A DNA stretch of 64,000 bases from Sphingobacterium endophyticum (GCF_009733535.1 NZ_SMMI01000006.1:124001-188000); one strand, 5' to 3'; positions 36,002 through 45,269 are shown, counted from the stretch's first letter. Notes: generated by a model not told the origin, from the sequence alone. Numbers and translations are program-made.

Positions 36002-36928
36002 TTAATAATATTTTCGATAGAGATCATATAAAATCGCTTTATCTCGATCTGTCAATACAGGGGAAAGGTCTGATTTTACATATTTTCTTTTGAAAGATTT
36101 TATAGCATAATCCTGATTAGTCATATCATATCCCATTAGCTTCAGTGCATCGATAGGATTAAAGTTCATTGGAGGAGCGACTAGGTAGTTGGGATTATAC
36201 CATATTCCAAATCCTCTTTCTGCTAAAACCTGCCATGGAAAGAATACATTTGGATCGTCTTTCCTTCCAGGGGCAAAATCAGCGTGTCCAATGAAGTTTT
36301 TTTGTGGAATGCTGTATCTTGTCTTCAAAGTGTCCAATAACACCAACAAGGAGTTTATTTGAGCGTCTGGGAAAGGTTCACTACCATTATTATCTAACTC
36401 AATCCCGATAGATACCGAGTTCATGTCCGTAATGCTGCCCCACTTTCCTCTTCCAGCATGCCAGCCTCGCAAATAATCATTCAGCATTTGAACAACACGA
36501 CCGTCCCTACCAATCACATAATGGCTGGAAACCTTTGTATGCGGTAGCTGAAAGGTACGAATCGTTTGAGCAAGATTTGCCTGAGAAGTATGATGAATCA
36601 TAACAAACGAAGGTTTCCTTACATCATAATGGATTGCGCTGGCAAAATCATACTGTTTATTGGTTCCCTGAAGAAACATATTCCAAGCTATTTGCTCAGG
36701 AGTAAGTGCTGCCTCAGCAGAAATTACCGGAGCAACTTTAGCTTGTTCAACAACAGTTGAAGTTTTATTCATTGTATCCAGCTTTGGCGCTGAATTCTCT
36801 ACTATAACCGATGGTGTAATAACAGATGTTTTTGATTGCAATACCTTCGATTTTTTGGCAGTTGAACAGCCTACCAAAAACAACATCCCACACACCGCAA
36901 CAATCAGTCGCACTGAAATTTTTCTCAT
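36002..36928 (-). CDS. N-acetylmuramoyl-L-alanine amidase (Ami_2) lipoprotein
   Basis: This 308-residue lipoprotein has Cys21 in a typical lipobox (FLVGCST), a Ser/Thr-rich linker and a zinc amidase_2 domain at about 105-245. Zinc ligands fit MIHHTSQ and GHADFAPGRKDDPN. It cleaves the amide bond between MurNAc and L-Ala in peptidoglycan. A C-terminal part of about 60 residues of unknown role follows. It is the last gene of a minus-strand envelope cluster after the DUF3078 protein (five-base gap). Confidence 0.93.
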   Translation of the reverse strand: MRKISVRLIVAVCGMLFLVGCSTAKKSKVLQSKTSVITPSVIVENSAPKLDTMNKTSTVVEQAKVAPVISAEAALTPEQIAWNMFLQGTNKQYDFASAIHYDVRKPSFVMIHHTSQANLAQTIRTFQLPHTKVSSHYVIGRDGRVVQMLNDYLRGWHAGRGKWGSITDMNSVSIGIELDNNGSEPFPDAQINSLLVLLDTLKTRYSIPQKNFIGHADFAPGRKDDPNVFFPWQVLAERGFGIWYNPNYLVAPPMNFNPIDALKLMGYDMTNQDYAIKSFKRKYVKSDLSPVLTDRDKAILYDLYRKYY

Positions 36929-36933
36929 CTAAT

Positions 36934-37977
36934 CTATTTTGGTAAATTAACTAGCAAGCCCATAGAAAGCATTTGGTTCCATTGAACTTTGCCATCCAAG
37001 GCAGAATCATATAAAACTACTCCTCCTAGCGCCACATTTACTAAAGAAGTAACTTTAGCTGTCAATGTAGCATCTAAACGATGAGTTGGATCGGTAATAT
37101 CTTCGTAATCAGCAAATAAGTTATAACGAGCCTTTAAATGAAGGTTTTTAGCGATGTTCCTGTCTAAATTTGCTGTTAACTGAAAAGCGAGTTCGTTATT
37201 GAAATTTTTACCTTCATCAACACCGAAGATTGGGCCGGTTCCTTTGGTTGCATCGTTAGGGTCAAAGAATCTGCCATGCTTTCTATAATAGTCTGATGCA
37301 TTTAAAGGTTTCAAACGATCGTCTAAAATTAATGTCTGTCTTGCCGTACCTGTACCAAACCTTAAAGAGAAAGTTTCATCTGGCTTAAACTCCAAACCGA
37401 ATGATTCTGTGAAGTAACCAGGAGCCATAAATGAAGATTTTAAACCCGTAATAACTTCTTCTCCATCAACCATGGCATAATGGAACGCATTATCAAACTG
37501 AGTTTCATAGGTCAAGGAAACATACACCGCCCATGATTTAGTCAATTTATAAGCAAGTTTGTTATCCCAAAAAATACGGTCATTATTAGGTTTTGCTAAT
37601 TGACCCTCATTTTTCACTTTACCATATTTCATATCAGCCTCAGTGGTAAAGTTGAAGTTATTCCTATTAAATTCAGATTTATGCCAAAGGAGACCTCCAA
37701 TAGCAAAGGAATTTAACCCTCCCAGCTTCCAGTTGTCACTAAAAGCAGCTTGGTTAAAGTTTACTCCCAAACGGGTCCAATGTTTCCAATAATTAACTTT
37801 AAGATCCAATTTAGGAATTGGAACATTGATATTCTTAATAGCAAGAGCTTCAGCGTCGGCTTCCTCAGAAATGGTGCTGTCCGGTTTTACGCGTAATTCC
37901 CGTAAATCCTGTGCTTGAACCATAACGATTCCGAAAATAAAAATGAAAACAGGTAATAGGTAAAGTTTTATATTCAT
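36934..37977 (-). CDS. DUF3078 outer-membrane beta-barrel protein
   Basis: This 347-residue protein has a signal peptide (FGIVMVQAQ). The DUF3078 core is recognisable from NFNQAAFSDNWKLGGLNSFA, the aromatic repeats and alternating strands of a predicted outer-membrane barrel. The C-terminus ends in hydrophobic strands. DUF3078 proteins are Bacteroidota-specific and of unknown function. It is one base downstream of the next gene in the operon, which encodes a carboxypeptidase-regulatory-like protein, so they probably act together at the envelope. Confidence 0.9.
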   Translation of the reverse strand: MNIKLYLLPVFIFIFGIVMVQAQDLRELRVKPDSTISEEADAEALAIKNINVPIPKLDLKVNYWKHWTRLGVNFNQAAFSDNWKLGGLNSFAIGGLLWHKSEFNRNNFNFTTEADMKYGKVKNEGQLAKPNNDRIFWDNKLAYKLTKSWAVYVSLTYETQFDNAFHYAMVDGEEVITGLKSSFMAPGYFTESFGLEFKPDETFSLRFGTGTARQTLILDDRLKPLNASDYYRKHGRFFDPNDATKGTGPIFGVDEGKNFNNELAFQLTANLDRNIAKNLHLKARYNLFADYEDITDPTHRLDATLTAKVTSLVNVALGGVVLYDSALDGKVQWNQMLSMGLLVNLPK

Positions 37978-37978
37978 A

Positions 37979-38740
37979 TTAATTTTCTTTTTTTACATCT
38001 AATTTTATATCAGGCAATTCTCGCAAAGGTCGTAAATTTGGGTGTAGTTTAAACACTTCATACTTACTTTTTATATAATTTACCATTTGATAATAGTTAG
38101 AGGTGGATACAAATTCGTATGTAGGCCTAAACAGCTGCATAAATGCCTTTAAATCCTCACCTTCTAATCCTATCAAATTCCGTACTAATTCTGGTGTAAA
38201 ATGAAAATCTATGATATTTTCTTCATGCAGCTTCCCGATAAACTGTGTGAATCGACGCGCATTTTTACCTTCTTTGCTGATCATATTATAAAGGGAATTG
38301 ATGTTCAATCCCGCTCCGGTCATACCAACAGAAAACAAATCACCGGGTTTTGCTAAATCAAAAGCCTTGCCATAATCTCTTTTTATCTCATTCAACACAT
38401 CCTCTGGGTTCTTCCTGCCGATAACAGTTACCGTCTCTATTGCCGAAACATTCTCTTTTAAATTGATGATTAATGCGGTTTGATTATTATAAATGATGGT
38501 GTCAGGGAAATAACCCAACTTTTTAAAAACTAATACATCGCCAGACTTTGCTGGTGTTCGGAACTCACCACGGGCATCGTTATAAATGTATTTTTGAGTG
38601 TTTAGGTTACGTATCTGCACTTCTCCAAGTCTTCGCTTACTATCTTTATCATATACAATCCCTTCCAGGTTCTGTTGGGCAAACAACAAAACTGGGCAGA
38701 ACATGGATAAAAAAAGAAAAAAAATGACAAGATTTTTCAC
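37979..38740 (-). CDS. Carboxypeptidase-regulatory-like domain protein
   Basis: This 253-residue exported protein has a signal peptide (LFLSMFCPVLLFAQ). An N-terminal CarboxypepD_reg-like beta-sandwich spans about 25-100: LEGIVYDKDSKRRLGEVQIR, then NDARGEFRTPAKSGD. The rest is helical and unrecognised. The start codon is GTG (minus strand, ending at 38740). An eight-base inverted repeat (38740-38747 with 38757-38764) overlaps the start region and may affect initiation. Domains of this type often carry a regulatory or substrate-sensing part; the role here is unknown. Confidence 0.85.
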   Translation of the reverse strand: MKNLVIFFLFLSMFCPVLLFAQQNLEGIVYDKDSKRRLGEVQIRNLNTQKYIYNDARGEFRTPAKSGDVLVFKKLGYFPDTIIYNNQTALIINLKENVSAIETVTVIGRKNPEDVLNEIKRDYGKAFDLAKPGDLFSVGMTGAGLNINSLYNMISKEGKNARRFTQFIGKLHEENIIDFHFTPELVRNLIGLEGEDLKAFMQLFRPTYEFVSTSNYYQMVNYIKSKYEVFKLHPNLRPLRELPDIKLDVKKEN

Positions 38741-38806
38741 TTCTATAAAACTACATTATAGAAGAATACCTTGCTAATATTTAACATCTTTTAATAGGGG
38801 TTGTAA

Positions 38807-39649
38807 CTATTTTGATACGACCAATAATTGACCTAGGGAAACTGTATCGGTCGCAAGGCCATTCCATTGCTTGATGGCATCCACAGTGACACTGTATTTT
38901 TTAGCGATTGAATACATGGTATCAGTTGCTTTTACTTCATAGATAGCCATAGCAACCGGCTTTTTTATTTCCTCAACTTGAGTTTGAGGTTCTTCAACTT
39001 CTTTTTCTTCAATAACTTCTTCTACTTTCTCAACTCTTGCCACTACTTCAACTGGAGCTTCGGCTTGATCGTACTGTTGAAGGTTGTACCGTTCAATAAG
39101 ATCGATCAATAATTCTGGATAACGAGGGTTTGTGGCATAACCAGCAGCCTTTAACCCACGAGCCCATCCTTTGTAGTCGTCTTTCCTCAATGTAAAGAGG
39201 TTTTCGTACCGTTTACGAAGTAAGAATTGTGAGTGATCGCGAAAAGATTGTTCAGGGTCGTTATATACGCGGAAACAGTCATTATCAGTATCATCAGGTC
39301 GATTTACTGATTTTCCATTCCAAGTTCCTCCGCATTTTATCCCAAAGTGATTGTTAGCATTGGTGGCAAGATAACTATTCCCATTTCCAGACTCTAAAAT
39401 TGCTTGAGCCAATTTTATACTTGCAGGAATACCATACTTGTTCATTTCCTCGATAGCGATTCCCTTATATCGGTCGATATATGCAATTCCGCTGACAGAT
39501 GTGCCTTTATTGCCAGATGAAGAAGAGTTTGGCTTATTAACAGACCCCGAAGAGGTTCCATTTGGATGTTTTAATACAGTGGATCTTTTAGATCCGCAGG
39601 CAGCAAAAAATAAGGCCAATATTAAACTGGCCAATAAAACCTTCTTCAT
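38807..39649 (-). CDS. Glucosaminidase-LysM lipoprotein
   Basis: This 280-residue peptidoglycan hydrolase candidate has a lipobox (FFAACGSK, Cys18), a Ser/Gly-rich linker, an N-acetylglucosaminidase domain at about 55-195 (ILESGNGNSYLATNANNHFG) and a Glu-rich hinge. A C-terminal LysM motif follows (IYEVKATDTMYSIAKKYSV). The catalytic Glu is the one in AILESGNG. It probably cuts or remodels peptidoglycan and follows another glucosaminidase gene 17 bases upstream in the operon. Confidence 0.93.
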   Translation of the reverse strand: MKKVLLASLILALFFAACGSKRSTVLKHPNGTSSGSVNKPNSSSSGNKGTSVSGIAYIDRYKGIAIEEMNKYGIPASIKLAQAILESGNGNSYLATNANNHFGIKCGGTWNGKSVNRPDDTDNDCFRVYNDPEQSFRDHSQFLLRKRYENLFTLRKDDYKGWARGLKAAGYATNPRYPELLIDLIERYNLQQYDQAEAPVEVVARVEKVEEVIEEKEVEEPQTQVEEIKKPVAMAIYEVKATDTMYSIAKKYSVTVDAIKQWNGLATDTVSLGQLLVVSK

Positions 39650-39666
39650 CTACTTGATAAATGCGA

Positions 39667-40173
39667 TTAGTTAAGATTAGTCTTTTCGTCGTACTTTTCA
39701 AGGTCATATCTATCGATGGTAGAGATTACTTTTCTCGACCAGTCTCCAGTTTCAGAATAACCTGACTTAGCTATTCCTTTTACCCAACCTTTATAGTCAT
39801 CAGAATTGTGATTTTCGAACAATGGTTTTGTTGCTTTTCTTCTTTGCAGAAGTCCAACAAAATCGCGGTAAGAGTCCAATACAGAACCGTATCCTTTATA
39901 TGCGGAACGTATTTTCATGCTATTGTTTTTACCTTTGATTCCAAAATGGTTGTTCAAATAGCGTGCAATTCTACTGTTGCCATAGGCACTTTCATGAATT
40001 GCTACTGCTAGGATTACAGAAGCCGGAACTCCTGTTTCACGCATTAGCGTTTGAGCTGCCGGGCTATGTTTCTCAATGTACGACTTTGTCGTATAATCTT
40101 GAGCTTGAAGCCCTAATGTTGAAAGAGTAGTAAGTATACATACTACGAAAATCTTTCTACAATAATTTAGCAT
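39667..40173 (-). CDS. Glucosaminidase-domain protein
   Basis: This is a 168-residue secreted protein, a signal peptide (TLSTLGLQAQ) followed by one glucosaminidase domain. The catalytic Glu lies in AIHESAYGNSRIARYLNNHFG, a motif shared with its neighbour. It lacks LysM and a lipid anchor, so it is periplasmic or released. Its product and the next gene's product are paralogues, which suggests duplication in this operon. It sits 21 bases downstream of the O-methyltransferase gene. Confidence 0.92.
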   Translation of the reverse strand: MLNYCRKIFVVCILTTLSTLGLQAQDYTTKSYIEKHSPAAQTLMRETGVPASVILAVAIHESAYGNSRIARYLNNHFGIKGKNNSMKIRSAYKGYGSVLDSYRDFVGLLQRRKATKPLFENHNSDDYKGWVKGIAKSGYSETGDWSRKVISTIDRYDLEKYDEKTNLN

Positions 40174-40194
40174 AAAACTTGTTTTAGTTTAACA

Positions 40195-40830
40195 CTACTT
40201 TTTGCGTAGCACAAAAAGCCCATCTCTAATTGGCAGAATAAGTTTTTCAACTCTTTTATCCCCTGCCAAGGTTTGATTTAATTCAATTACTTGCTGTGTT
40301 TGTTTGTCCGGGTTCTCATCAAAAACCTTGCCTTTCCATAAAACATTGTCTACTAAAATTAAACCTCCCGGCCTAACTCGATCAATCAATGTATTAAAGT
40401 AGTAAAGGTTTCTTTTCTTATCGGCATCGATAAATACCAAATCAAAAGTCCCTTCGATCGTTGGGATAACGTCTGATGCATCTCCGATATGATATTTGAT
40501 CTGGTTTGCATAAGGCGATTCATCAAAATATGACTGAACCCTCTCCTGCTGCTCCTCATTTATATCAATAGTGTGCAATACACCCGTATCTTCCAACCCC
40601 TCTGCCAAACACAGGGTCGCATATCCTGTAAAAGTACCAATCTCTAAAGCCAACTTGGGATGTACCATTTTGCTTAACATAGCAAGTACTCTTCCCTGAT
40701 AATGCCCCGATAACATATGAGGCATAGTCTCTTTCAGATAGGTCTCTCTATTGACCTTTTTTAACAACGGATTTTCTTCGTCCGTAGTATCTTCCAGATA
40801 GTTGTTTAATGGATTAGACTCTTCAAACAT
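40195..40830 (-). CDS. O-methyltransferase family 3 (class I SAM-dependent)
   Basis: This 211-residue protein shows the caffeoyl-CoA/catechol O-methyltransferase family features: LALEIGTFTGYATLCLAEGL (SAM-binding), then HTIDINEEQ, FDLVFIDADKKRN and ILVDNVLW. The ATG at 40830 (MFEESNPLNNYLED) is chosen over an upstream TTG. Its -7 promoter element lies only six bases upstream of this ATG, predicting a leaderless transcript. It is the first gene of the cell-wall operon. Substrate unknown. Confidence 0.92.
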   Translation of the reverse strand: MFEESNPLNNYLEDTTDEENPLLKKVNRETYLKETMPHMLSGHYQGRVLAMLSKMVHPKLALEIGTFTGYATLCLAEGLEDTGVLHTIDINEEQQERVQSYFDESPYANQIKYHIGDASDVIPTIEGTFDLVFIDADKKRNLYYFNTLIDRVRPGGLILVDNVLWKGKVFDENPDKQTQQVIELNQTLAGDKRVEKLILPIRDGLFVLRKK

Positions 40831-40836
40831 ACTGCG

Positions 40837-40844
40837 CAAAGATA
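40837..40844 (-). promoter_or_regulatory. -7 element of the O-methyltransferase operon
   Basis: On the minus strand this reads TATCTTTG, an exact TAnnTTTG. A TTG at 40868-40866 sits 21 bases upstream, a reasonable -33. The spacing to the ATG predicts a leaderless mRNA. The rest of the 272-base gap up to 41102 holds AT-rich sequence and the folE terminator. Confidence 0.55.
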
Positions 40845-41053
40845 AATATTAGCCACATAACCAAACAAGATATATTTTACAAACAGCTATTAATCAGCAT
40901 ATTAGTTCGTAACATGAGATACTTAAAACACTGTTTAAAGCCTTTAAATGCAGTTTGAAAAATGTCAACTTTTTTTCCTTTTATTTAATTTACGTCATAT
41001 TTCTGACCAATTTCAAGAGATAAATCTTCAATGATTTGAAAAAATAAGAAGAC

Positions 41054-41082
41054 AAAAAAAGGCAACATTGAATGTTGCCTTT
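41054..41082 (-). terminator. Minus-strand terminator of folE
   Basis: AAAGGCAACATT (41058-41069) pairs with AATGTTGCCTTT (41071-41082); the minus strand then runs into a T-tract (41060-41054). It ends the queD-folE transcript. Confidence 0.85.
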
Positions 41083-41102
41083 GTAAATTTCTATTTAAAA
41101 TC

Positions 41103-41735
41103 TTAATCTAAAGAAGCCGTAATCAGCCTTAAGAATTCTGATCTGGTTACATCGTTTTGAAATGCTCCTGTAAAAGCTGAAGTTGTGGTTACAGAGTTTT
41201 GCTTCTGTACCCCACGCATAGCCATACACATATGCTTACATTCAATAACAACAGCAACACCCGCAGGATTTAGTGTTTCCTGTATGCAATCACGAATTTC
41301 ATTGGTTAAGCGTTCCTGCACCTGAAGCCTTCTTGCGAAAACATCAACTACACGAGGTATTTTGCTCAACCCAACAATATGACCATTGGGAATATAAGCA
41401 ATATGCGCTTTTCCAAAGAATGGAAGCATATGATGCTCGCACATAGAATATACTTCGATATCTTTTACAACAACCATTTGACTATATTCTTCTTCGAACA
41501 TAGCACCACGCAATAATTCAGATGGGTTTACATCGTATCCGTGAGTTAAAAATTGAAGTGCCTTAGCAACACGTTCTGGGGTTTTGATCAAACCTTCCCG
41601 GTTTGGATCTTCCCCTATAGCTTGAAGAATATCTTTATAATGTTCTGCAATACGTTCAACATTCTTTTCGTTGTATTGGTCGATTTTTAAATAACCGTCC
41701 TGTTCTTCTTCTTCAAATTGTTGAAATTTGCTCAT
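41103..41735 (-). CDS. folE: GTP cyclohydrolase I
   Basis: This 210-residue homodecamer subunit converts GTP to 7,8-dihydroneopterin triphosphate, the entry to tetrahydrofolate and queuosine precursors. It carries the zinc and catalytic motifs [20 protein letters not shown] and [13 protein letters not shown]. The length is normal. The upstream gene queD ends 23 bases away on the same strand, so they are probably cotranscribed. A hairpin follows the stop. Confidence 0.97.
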   Translation of the reverse strand: MSKFQQFEEEEQDGYLKIDQYNEKNVERIAEHYKDILQAIGEDPNREGLIKTPERVAKALQFLTHGYDVNPSELLRGAMFEEEYSQMVVVKDIEVYSMCEHHMLPFFGKAHIAYIPNGHIVGLSKIPRVVDVFARRLQVQERLTNEIRDCIQETLNPAGVAVVIECKHMCMAMRGVQKQNSVTTTSAFTGAFQNDVTRSEFLRLITASLD

Positions 41736-41758
41736 TCTAACTAATCGTTTTGGGTGAT

Positions 41759-42172
41759 TTATTCGCCGAAATACTCGACATAATTATTTTCAGTTTCATG
41801 AAGTCTAACCGCATGTAGAATTACCTTTTCTTGATCGAAAAATGGCTTAAGGATGTGGAATATTTCCATGGCGATAACCTCTGTTGACGCCATTTTATCT
41901 TTCATAAAATCTACATCAAGATTGACATTTTTATGGTCCAACTTATCTATAACTTCTCTGATGATGATGTCTTTCATCAATTTAAGATCGATTAAAAATC
42001 CAGTTTCAGGGTTGATATGACCTTTAACCGTCACAAATAAGTCATAGTTGTGACCATGCCAGTTTGGGTTGGAGCAATTTCCAAAAACTCGCTCATTTTC
42101 CTCAGCTGACCAGTCTTCACGATAGAGCTTGTGGGCTGCATTAAAGCGTTCGCGTCGTGTAATATAAATCAT
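41759..42172 (-). CDS. queD: 6-carboxytetrahydropterin synthase (QueD/PTPS family)
   Basis: This 137-residue enzyme turns 7,8-dihydroneopterin triphosphate, the FolE product, into 6-carboxytetrahydropterin in queuosine synthesis. Zinc ligands fit FNAAHKLY and [19 protein letters not shown] and the C-terminal [16 protein letters not shown] are also typical. A TATCTTTG -7 element lies only five bases before the ATG, predicting a leaderless mRNA. It sits divergently from mqnB. Confidence 0.95.
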   Translation of the reverse strand: MIYITRRERFNAAHKLYREDWSAEENERVFGNCSNPNWHGHNYDLFVTVKGHINPETGFLIDLKLMKDIIIREVIDKLDHKNVNLDVDFMKDKMASTEVIAMEIFHILKPFFDQEKVILHAVRLHETENNYVEYFGE

Positions 42173-42177
42173 AATGA

Positions 42178-42185
42178 CAAAGATA
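42178..42185 (-). promoter_or_regulatory. -7 element of queD
   Basis: The minus strand reads TATCTTTG, an exact TAnnTTTG, ending five bases before the queD ATG. No clear -33 TTG is visible. A near match, TACTTTG, faces the other way at 42207-42213 for mqnB. Confidence 0.45.
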
Positions 42186-42223
42186 AAGTAAATTACCGTA
42201 AATTAGTACTTTGAGGTACATAT

Positions 42224-42853
42224 ATGAAAACTCTTGTCGTTGCTGCAACAGAATTAGAAATTGCAGAATCAATCCCTACTTTAGTTGAAACCAAAACAGA
42301 TTACTTAATAACAGGAGTAGGTATGGTCGCCACCGCTTTTTCAATGGGGCAATACCTTTCAGGAAAATCCTATGATTTATTGATTAATGTGGGAATTGCA
42401 GGAACGTTTAACCCTTACCATAAATTAGGATCTATTTTCAAGGTGAAAACAGATCGAGTTTACCAATTTGGAGCAGAAAGTGACCAAGAGTTTATTCCTA
42501 TTGACACATTGGGATTCGGCAGCTCTGTTTTTTTTGAAAGTCTACCCAATACAACCTTACCTTCTGAATTTTACGACATCCCTTACATCGATGCTATTAC
42601 AGTTAATAAAGTGCATGGTTCTGACTCAAGTGTTTCCAAGATTATGGATGAATATGGAATCAGCCTATTAGAAAGCATGGAAGGGGCTGCTTTTTTCTAT
42701 GCCGCAAATAAATTAAGAATCCCTTGTGTCCAAATTAGGTCAATTTCCAATCTTGTTGAGAAAAGAAATATTGAAAATTGGAATATACCATTGGCATTAA
42801 AAGAGCTTAATATTTGGCTACAAAGCTATGTACGTACATTGAATGCAGGATAA
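42224..42853 (+). CDS. mqnB: Futalosine hydrolase
   Basis: This 209-residue nucleoside hydrolase of the MTA/SAH phosphorylase family cleaves futalosine to dehypoxanthinyl futalosine in the alternative menaquinone pathway. It carries LITGVGMVATAFSMGQYL, LINVGIAGTF and ESMEGAAFFYAANKLRIPC, the purine-site Glu motif. It implies this organism makes menaquinone from futalosine, common in Sphingobacteriaceae. The gene is divergent from queD and 122 bases from pdhB. Confidence 0.94.
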   Translation: MKTLVVAATELEIAESIPTLVETKTDYLITGVGMVATAFSMGQYLSGKSYDLLINVGIAGTFNPYHKLGSIFKVKTDRVYQFGAESDQEFIPIDTLGFGSSVFFESLPNTTLPSEFYDIPYIDAITVNKVHGSDSSVSKIMDEYGISLLESMEGAAFFYAANKLRIPCVQIRSISNLVEKRNIENWNIPLALKELNIWLQSYVRTLNAG

Positions 42854-42933
42854 AACCCTCTGTAAATCGATTGTGTAGAAGTGGTTGCATCGAAAATAGT
42901 ACAATGTGCCTACGTAAATTCGAGAAATAATAG

Positions 42934-42941
42934 TATTTTTG
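42934..42941 (+). promoter_or_regulatory. -7 element of pdhB
   Basis: TATTTTTG matches TAnnTTTG and predicts a start about 30 bases before the pdhB ATG. The -33 region lacks a clear TTG. Confidence 0.45.
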
Positions 42942-42975
42942 CCTATCTAAACAAAATTCACTATCTGTAATACTG

Positions 42976-43962
42976 ATGAGAGAAATACAATTCAGAGAAG
43001 CGCTTCGCGAAGCAATGAACGAAGAGATGCGCAAAGACGAAACAATCTTTTTAATGGGCGAGGAAGTCGCTGAATATAATGGTGCCTATAAAGTGAGTCA
43101 AGGTATGCTTGATGAGTTTGGTGCTAAACGTGTTATCGATACTCCAATTGCTGAATTAGGCTTTGCTGGTATCGGTGTTGGTGCAGCAATGAACGGTTTA
43201 AAACCAATTGTTGAATTCATGACTTTCAACTTCTCATTGGTTGCTATCGACCAAGTTATTAATGCGGCAGCTAAACTTCGTCAGATGAGTGGCGGTCAGT
43301 TTTCTTGTCCAATTGTATTTAGAGGTCCTACAGGTAATGCTGGACAATTAGGTGCTCAGCACTCTCAAAACTTTGAAAACTGGTATGCTAATACTCCAGG
43401 ATTGAAAGTAGTTGTTCCTTCAAACCCATATGATGCAAAAGGTTTATTAAAATCTTCTATCATCGATCCAGATCCTGTAATTTTCATGGAGTCTGAAGTA
43501 ATGTATGGCGACAAAGGAGAAGTGCCCGAAGAAGAATATTACCTCCCTATCGGAAAATCAAATATTGTAAAAGAAGGAACTGATGTAACCATCGTTTCAT
43601 TTGGTAAAATGATTTCTCGTGTTGTCCTTCCTGCTATCGACGAATTAGAAAAAGAAGGAATTAGCGTTGAATTAATTGACTTACGTTCAGTTCGTCCTAT
43701 TGATTTCCCTGCTATTCTGGAGTCAGTTAAGAAAACCAACCGTTTAGTGATTGTAGAAGAGGCATGGCCATTGGCTTCAATCTCTTCTGAAGTAACGTTC
43801 CACGTTCAGAAAAATGCATTTGATTATTTAGATGCTCCTATCATACGTGTAACTTCAGCAGACGTTCCTCTTGGATATGCTCCTACTTTGGTAGAAGCTG
43901 CTTTGCCAAGTGTTGCAAAAGTAGTTAAAGCTGTAAAAGAAGTTTCTTACATTAAAAAATAA
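42976..43962 (+). CDS. pdhB: Pyruvate dehydrogenase E1 component, beta subunit
   Basis: This 328-residue thiamine-diphosphate-dependent subunit pairs with E1 alpha to decarboxylate pyruvate to acetyl groups for CoA. Typical segments include LMGEEVAEYNGAYKVSQGM, RGPTGNAGQLGAQHSQNFE and the C-terminal transketolase-like IVEEAWPLASISSEV. It stands alone here, without pdhA or aceF, as in several Bacteroidota genomes. A strong terminator follows the stop. Other 2-oxo acid dehydrogenase beta subunits are less likely. Confidence 0.95.
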   Translation: MREIQFREALREAMNEEMRKDETIFLMGEEVAEYNGAYKVSQGMLDEFGAKRVIDTPIAELGFAGIGVGAAMNGLKPIVEFMTFNFSLVAIDQVINAAAKLRQMSGGQFSCPIVFRGPTGNAGQLGAQHSQNFENWYANTPGLKVVVPSNPYDAKGLLKSSIIDPDPVIFMESEVMYGDKGEVPEEEYYLPIGKSNIVKEGTDVTIVSFGKMISRVVLPAIDELEKEGISVELIDLRSVRPIDFPAILESVKKTNRLVIVEEAWPLASISSEVTFHVQKNAFDYLDAPIIRVTSADVPLGYAPTLVEAALPSVAKVVKAVKEVSYIKK

Positions 43963-43980
43963 GAAAACCAAAATATAGGA

Positions 43981-44013
43981 AAACCTCAGTAAATGTTTAC
44001 TGAGGTTTTTTTT
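43981..44013 (+). terminator. Terminator of pdhB
   Basis: AAACCTCAGTAAA (43981-43993) pairs with TTTACTGAGGTTT (43996-44008) with a tight loop, followed by T to 44013. Confidence 0.9.
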
Positions 44014-44055
44014 GTGCAAATAATTTGTATTTTTAGTTAATTTAAAATCAAAAAG

Positions 44056-44790
44056 ATGAAAAAACTATTAGTATTATTCCTACTTTCTTCAGGAGTTTTA
44101 GCGACAAAGGCACAAGAGGTAGAGTTTAAAATGAAGTTACCTTTAAACCAACCATACAAAGCGGTTACTACAATGAAAATGGATGTTGATGGGCAGCAAA
44201 GTATGATTATGGATATGTCTACCAAGAGTTCCATTACCGCAACCAAATTCGAATCACCAAATTATACTTTTGAAAATGTAACCGATGCTGTTAAAGTAGA
44301 TATGGATGCAGGAATGATGACTTTGAGTTATGATTCTGAAAACCCTTCCGATGACCCATCTAGTGCTATGATGGGTGCCCAATTTGAAAAATTGATCGGT
44401 AAGAAGATGATCATGGTAACGACTGATAAAGGAAAATTAATTAGTTCTGAAGGAATTGAAGGCATGGACAGTGCTTTTGACAATTTAGGTATGACAGCTA
44501 CTTACCCTGACAAAAAAGTTAAACCCGGAGATACTTGGCCTTCTGAAGCTGACTCCAAAGGAGTTAAGACCAAAGCAAACAACAAGTATATTGGTAAAGT
44601 TGCTGAAGGATATCAAGTTGAAACCATAGGTGAATTATTTGATGAAGCTGACAAAAAAATAGGCAGCTTTACTGCCAACTATATTGTTGATTCAGAAACA
44701 TTCTTCACCAAGTCCGCAACTATTAAAATGGATATGGAAGTAGAAGGCCAGAAAGTGATTACGGATATGGTCATGACCGTTACAAAATAA
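44056..44790 (+). CDS. DUF6263-like secreted protein
   Basis: This 244-residue protein has a signal peptide ending near residue 21 (SGVLATKAQE) and no lipobox. The mature part is beta-strand-rich with repeated Met-rich strands (TMKMDVDGQQSMIMDMSTK) and VKPGDTWPSEAD, as in DUF6263 proteins. It probably forms an eight-stranded or lipocalin-like fold in the periplasm. Function unknown. It is alone between two terminators. Confidence 0.75.
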   Translation: MKKLLVLFLLSSGVLATKAQEVEFKMKLPLNQPYKAVTTMKMDVDGQQSMIMDMSTKSSITATKFESPNYTFENVTDAVKVDMDAGMMTLSYDSENPSDDPSSAMMGAQFEKLIGKKMIMVTTDKGKLISSEGIEGMDSAFDNLGMTATYPDKKVKPGDTWPSEADSKGVKTKANNKYIGKVAEGYQVETIGELFDEADKKIGSFTANYIVDSETFFTKSATIKMDMEVEGQKVITDMVMTVTK

Positions 44791-44801
44791 TTTATCCAAA
44801 T

Positions 44802-44842
44802 AAACAAAAAGCCCGAGATCTGAGATATCGGGCTTTTTGTTT
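44802..44842. terminator. Bidirectional terminator
   Basis: AAACAAAAAGCCCG (44802-44815) pairs with CGGGCTTTTTGTTT (44829-44842). A/T tracts on both sides let it serve the DUF6263 gene and the convergent gcvH gene. Confidence 0.9.
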
Positions 44843-44857
44843 ATTTCATTTTCGCGA

Positions 44858-45238
44858 TTATGCGTTAACTTCTGCTTGGTATGCCTCTGCTGATAATAAT
44901 CCATCAACATCAGCAGCATTGTTCAATTTAACACGGATAATCCATCCTTCTCCATAAGGATCAGAGTTTACCAATTCAGGGTTAGCGTCGATTGCATCAT
45001 TTACTGATAATACAGTCGCTGTAACTGGCATAAAAAGATCAGAAACAGTTTTTACTGCTTCAACTGAACCGAAAACCTCATTTGCAGCAACTTCATCACC
45101 TACTGTGTTGATGTCCACAAATACGATATCACCTAATTCTCTTTGAGCGAAGTCTGTAATACCAATAACCGCTTCATCACCTTCTACACGAACCCATTCG
45201 TGATCTTTGGTGTATTTTAATTCTGAAGGAAAATTCAT
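44858..45238 (-). CDS. gcvH: Glycine cleavage system H protein
   Basis: This 126-residue lipoyl carrier shuttles the aminomethyl group between the P and T proteins. The lipoyl Lys is Lys63 in [12 protein letters not shown]. The ATG at 45238 ([15 protein letters not shown]) is chosen because an upstream in-frame start would add a non-conserved extension. It stands apart from gcvP and gcvT. A good TTTG-N19-TATTTTTG promoter is upstream. Confidence 0.96.
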   Translation of the reverse strand: MNFPSELKYTKDHEWVRVEGDEAVIGITDFAQRELGDIVFVDINTVGDEVAANEVFGSVEAVKTVSDLFMPVTATVLSVNDAIDANPELVNSDPYGEGWIIRVKLNNAADVDGLLSAEAYQAEVNA

Positions 45239-45261
45239 GTCTTTTCTATTTGTTTTTCCCC

Positions 45262-45269
45262 CAAAAATA
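45262..45269 (-). promoter_or_regulatory. -7 element of gcvH
   Basis: On the minus strand this reads TATTTTTG, preceded by TTTG at 45292-45289 with a 19-base spacer. This is the best complete Bacteroidota-type promoter in the window. Confidence 0.65.
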
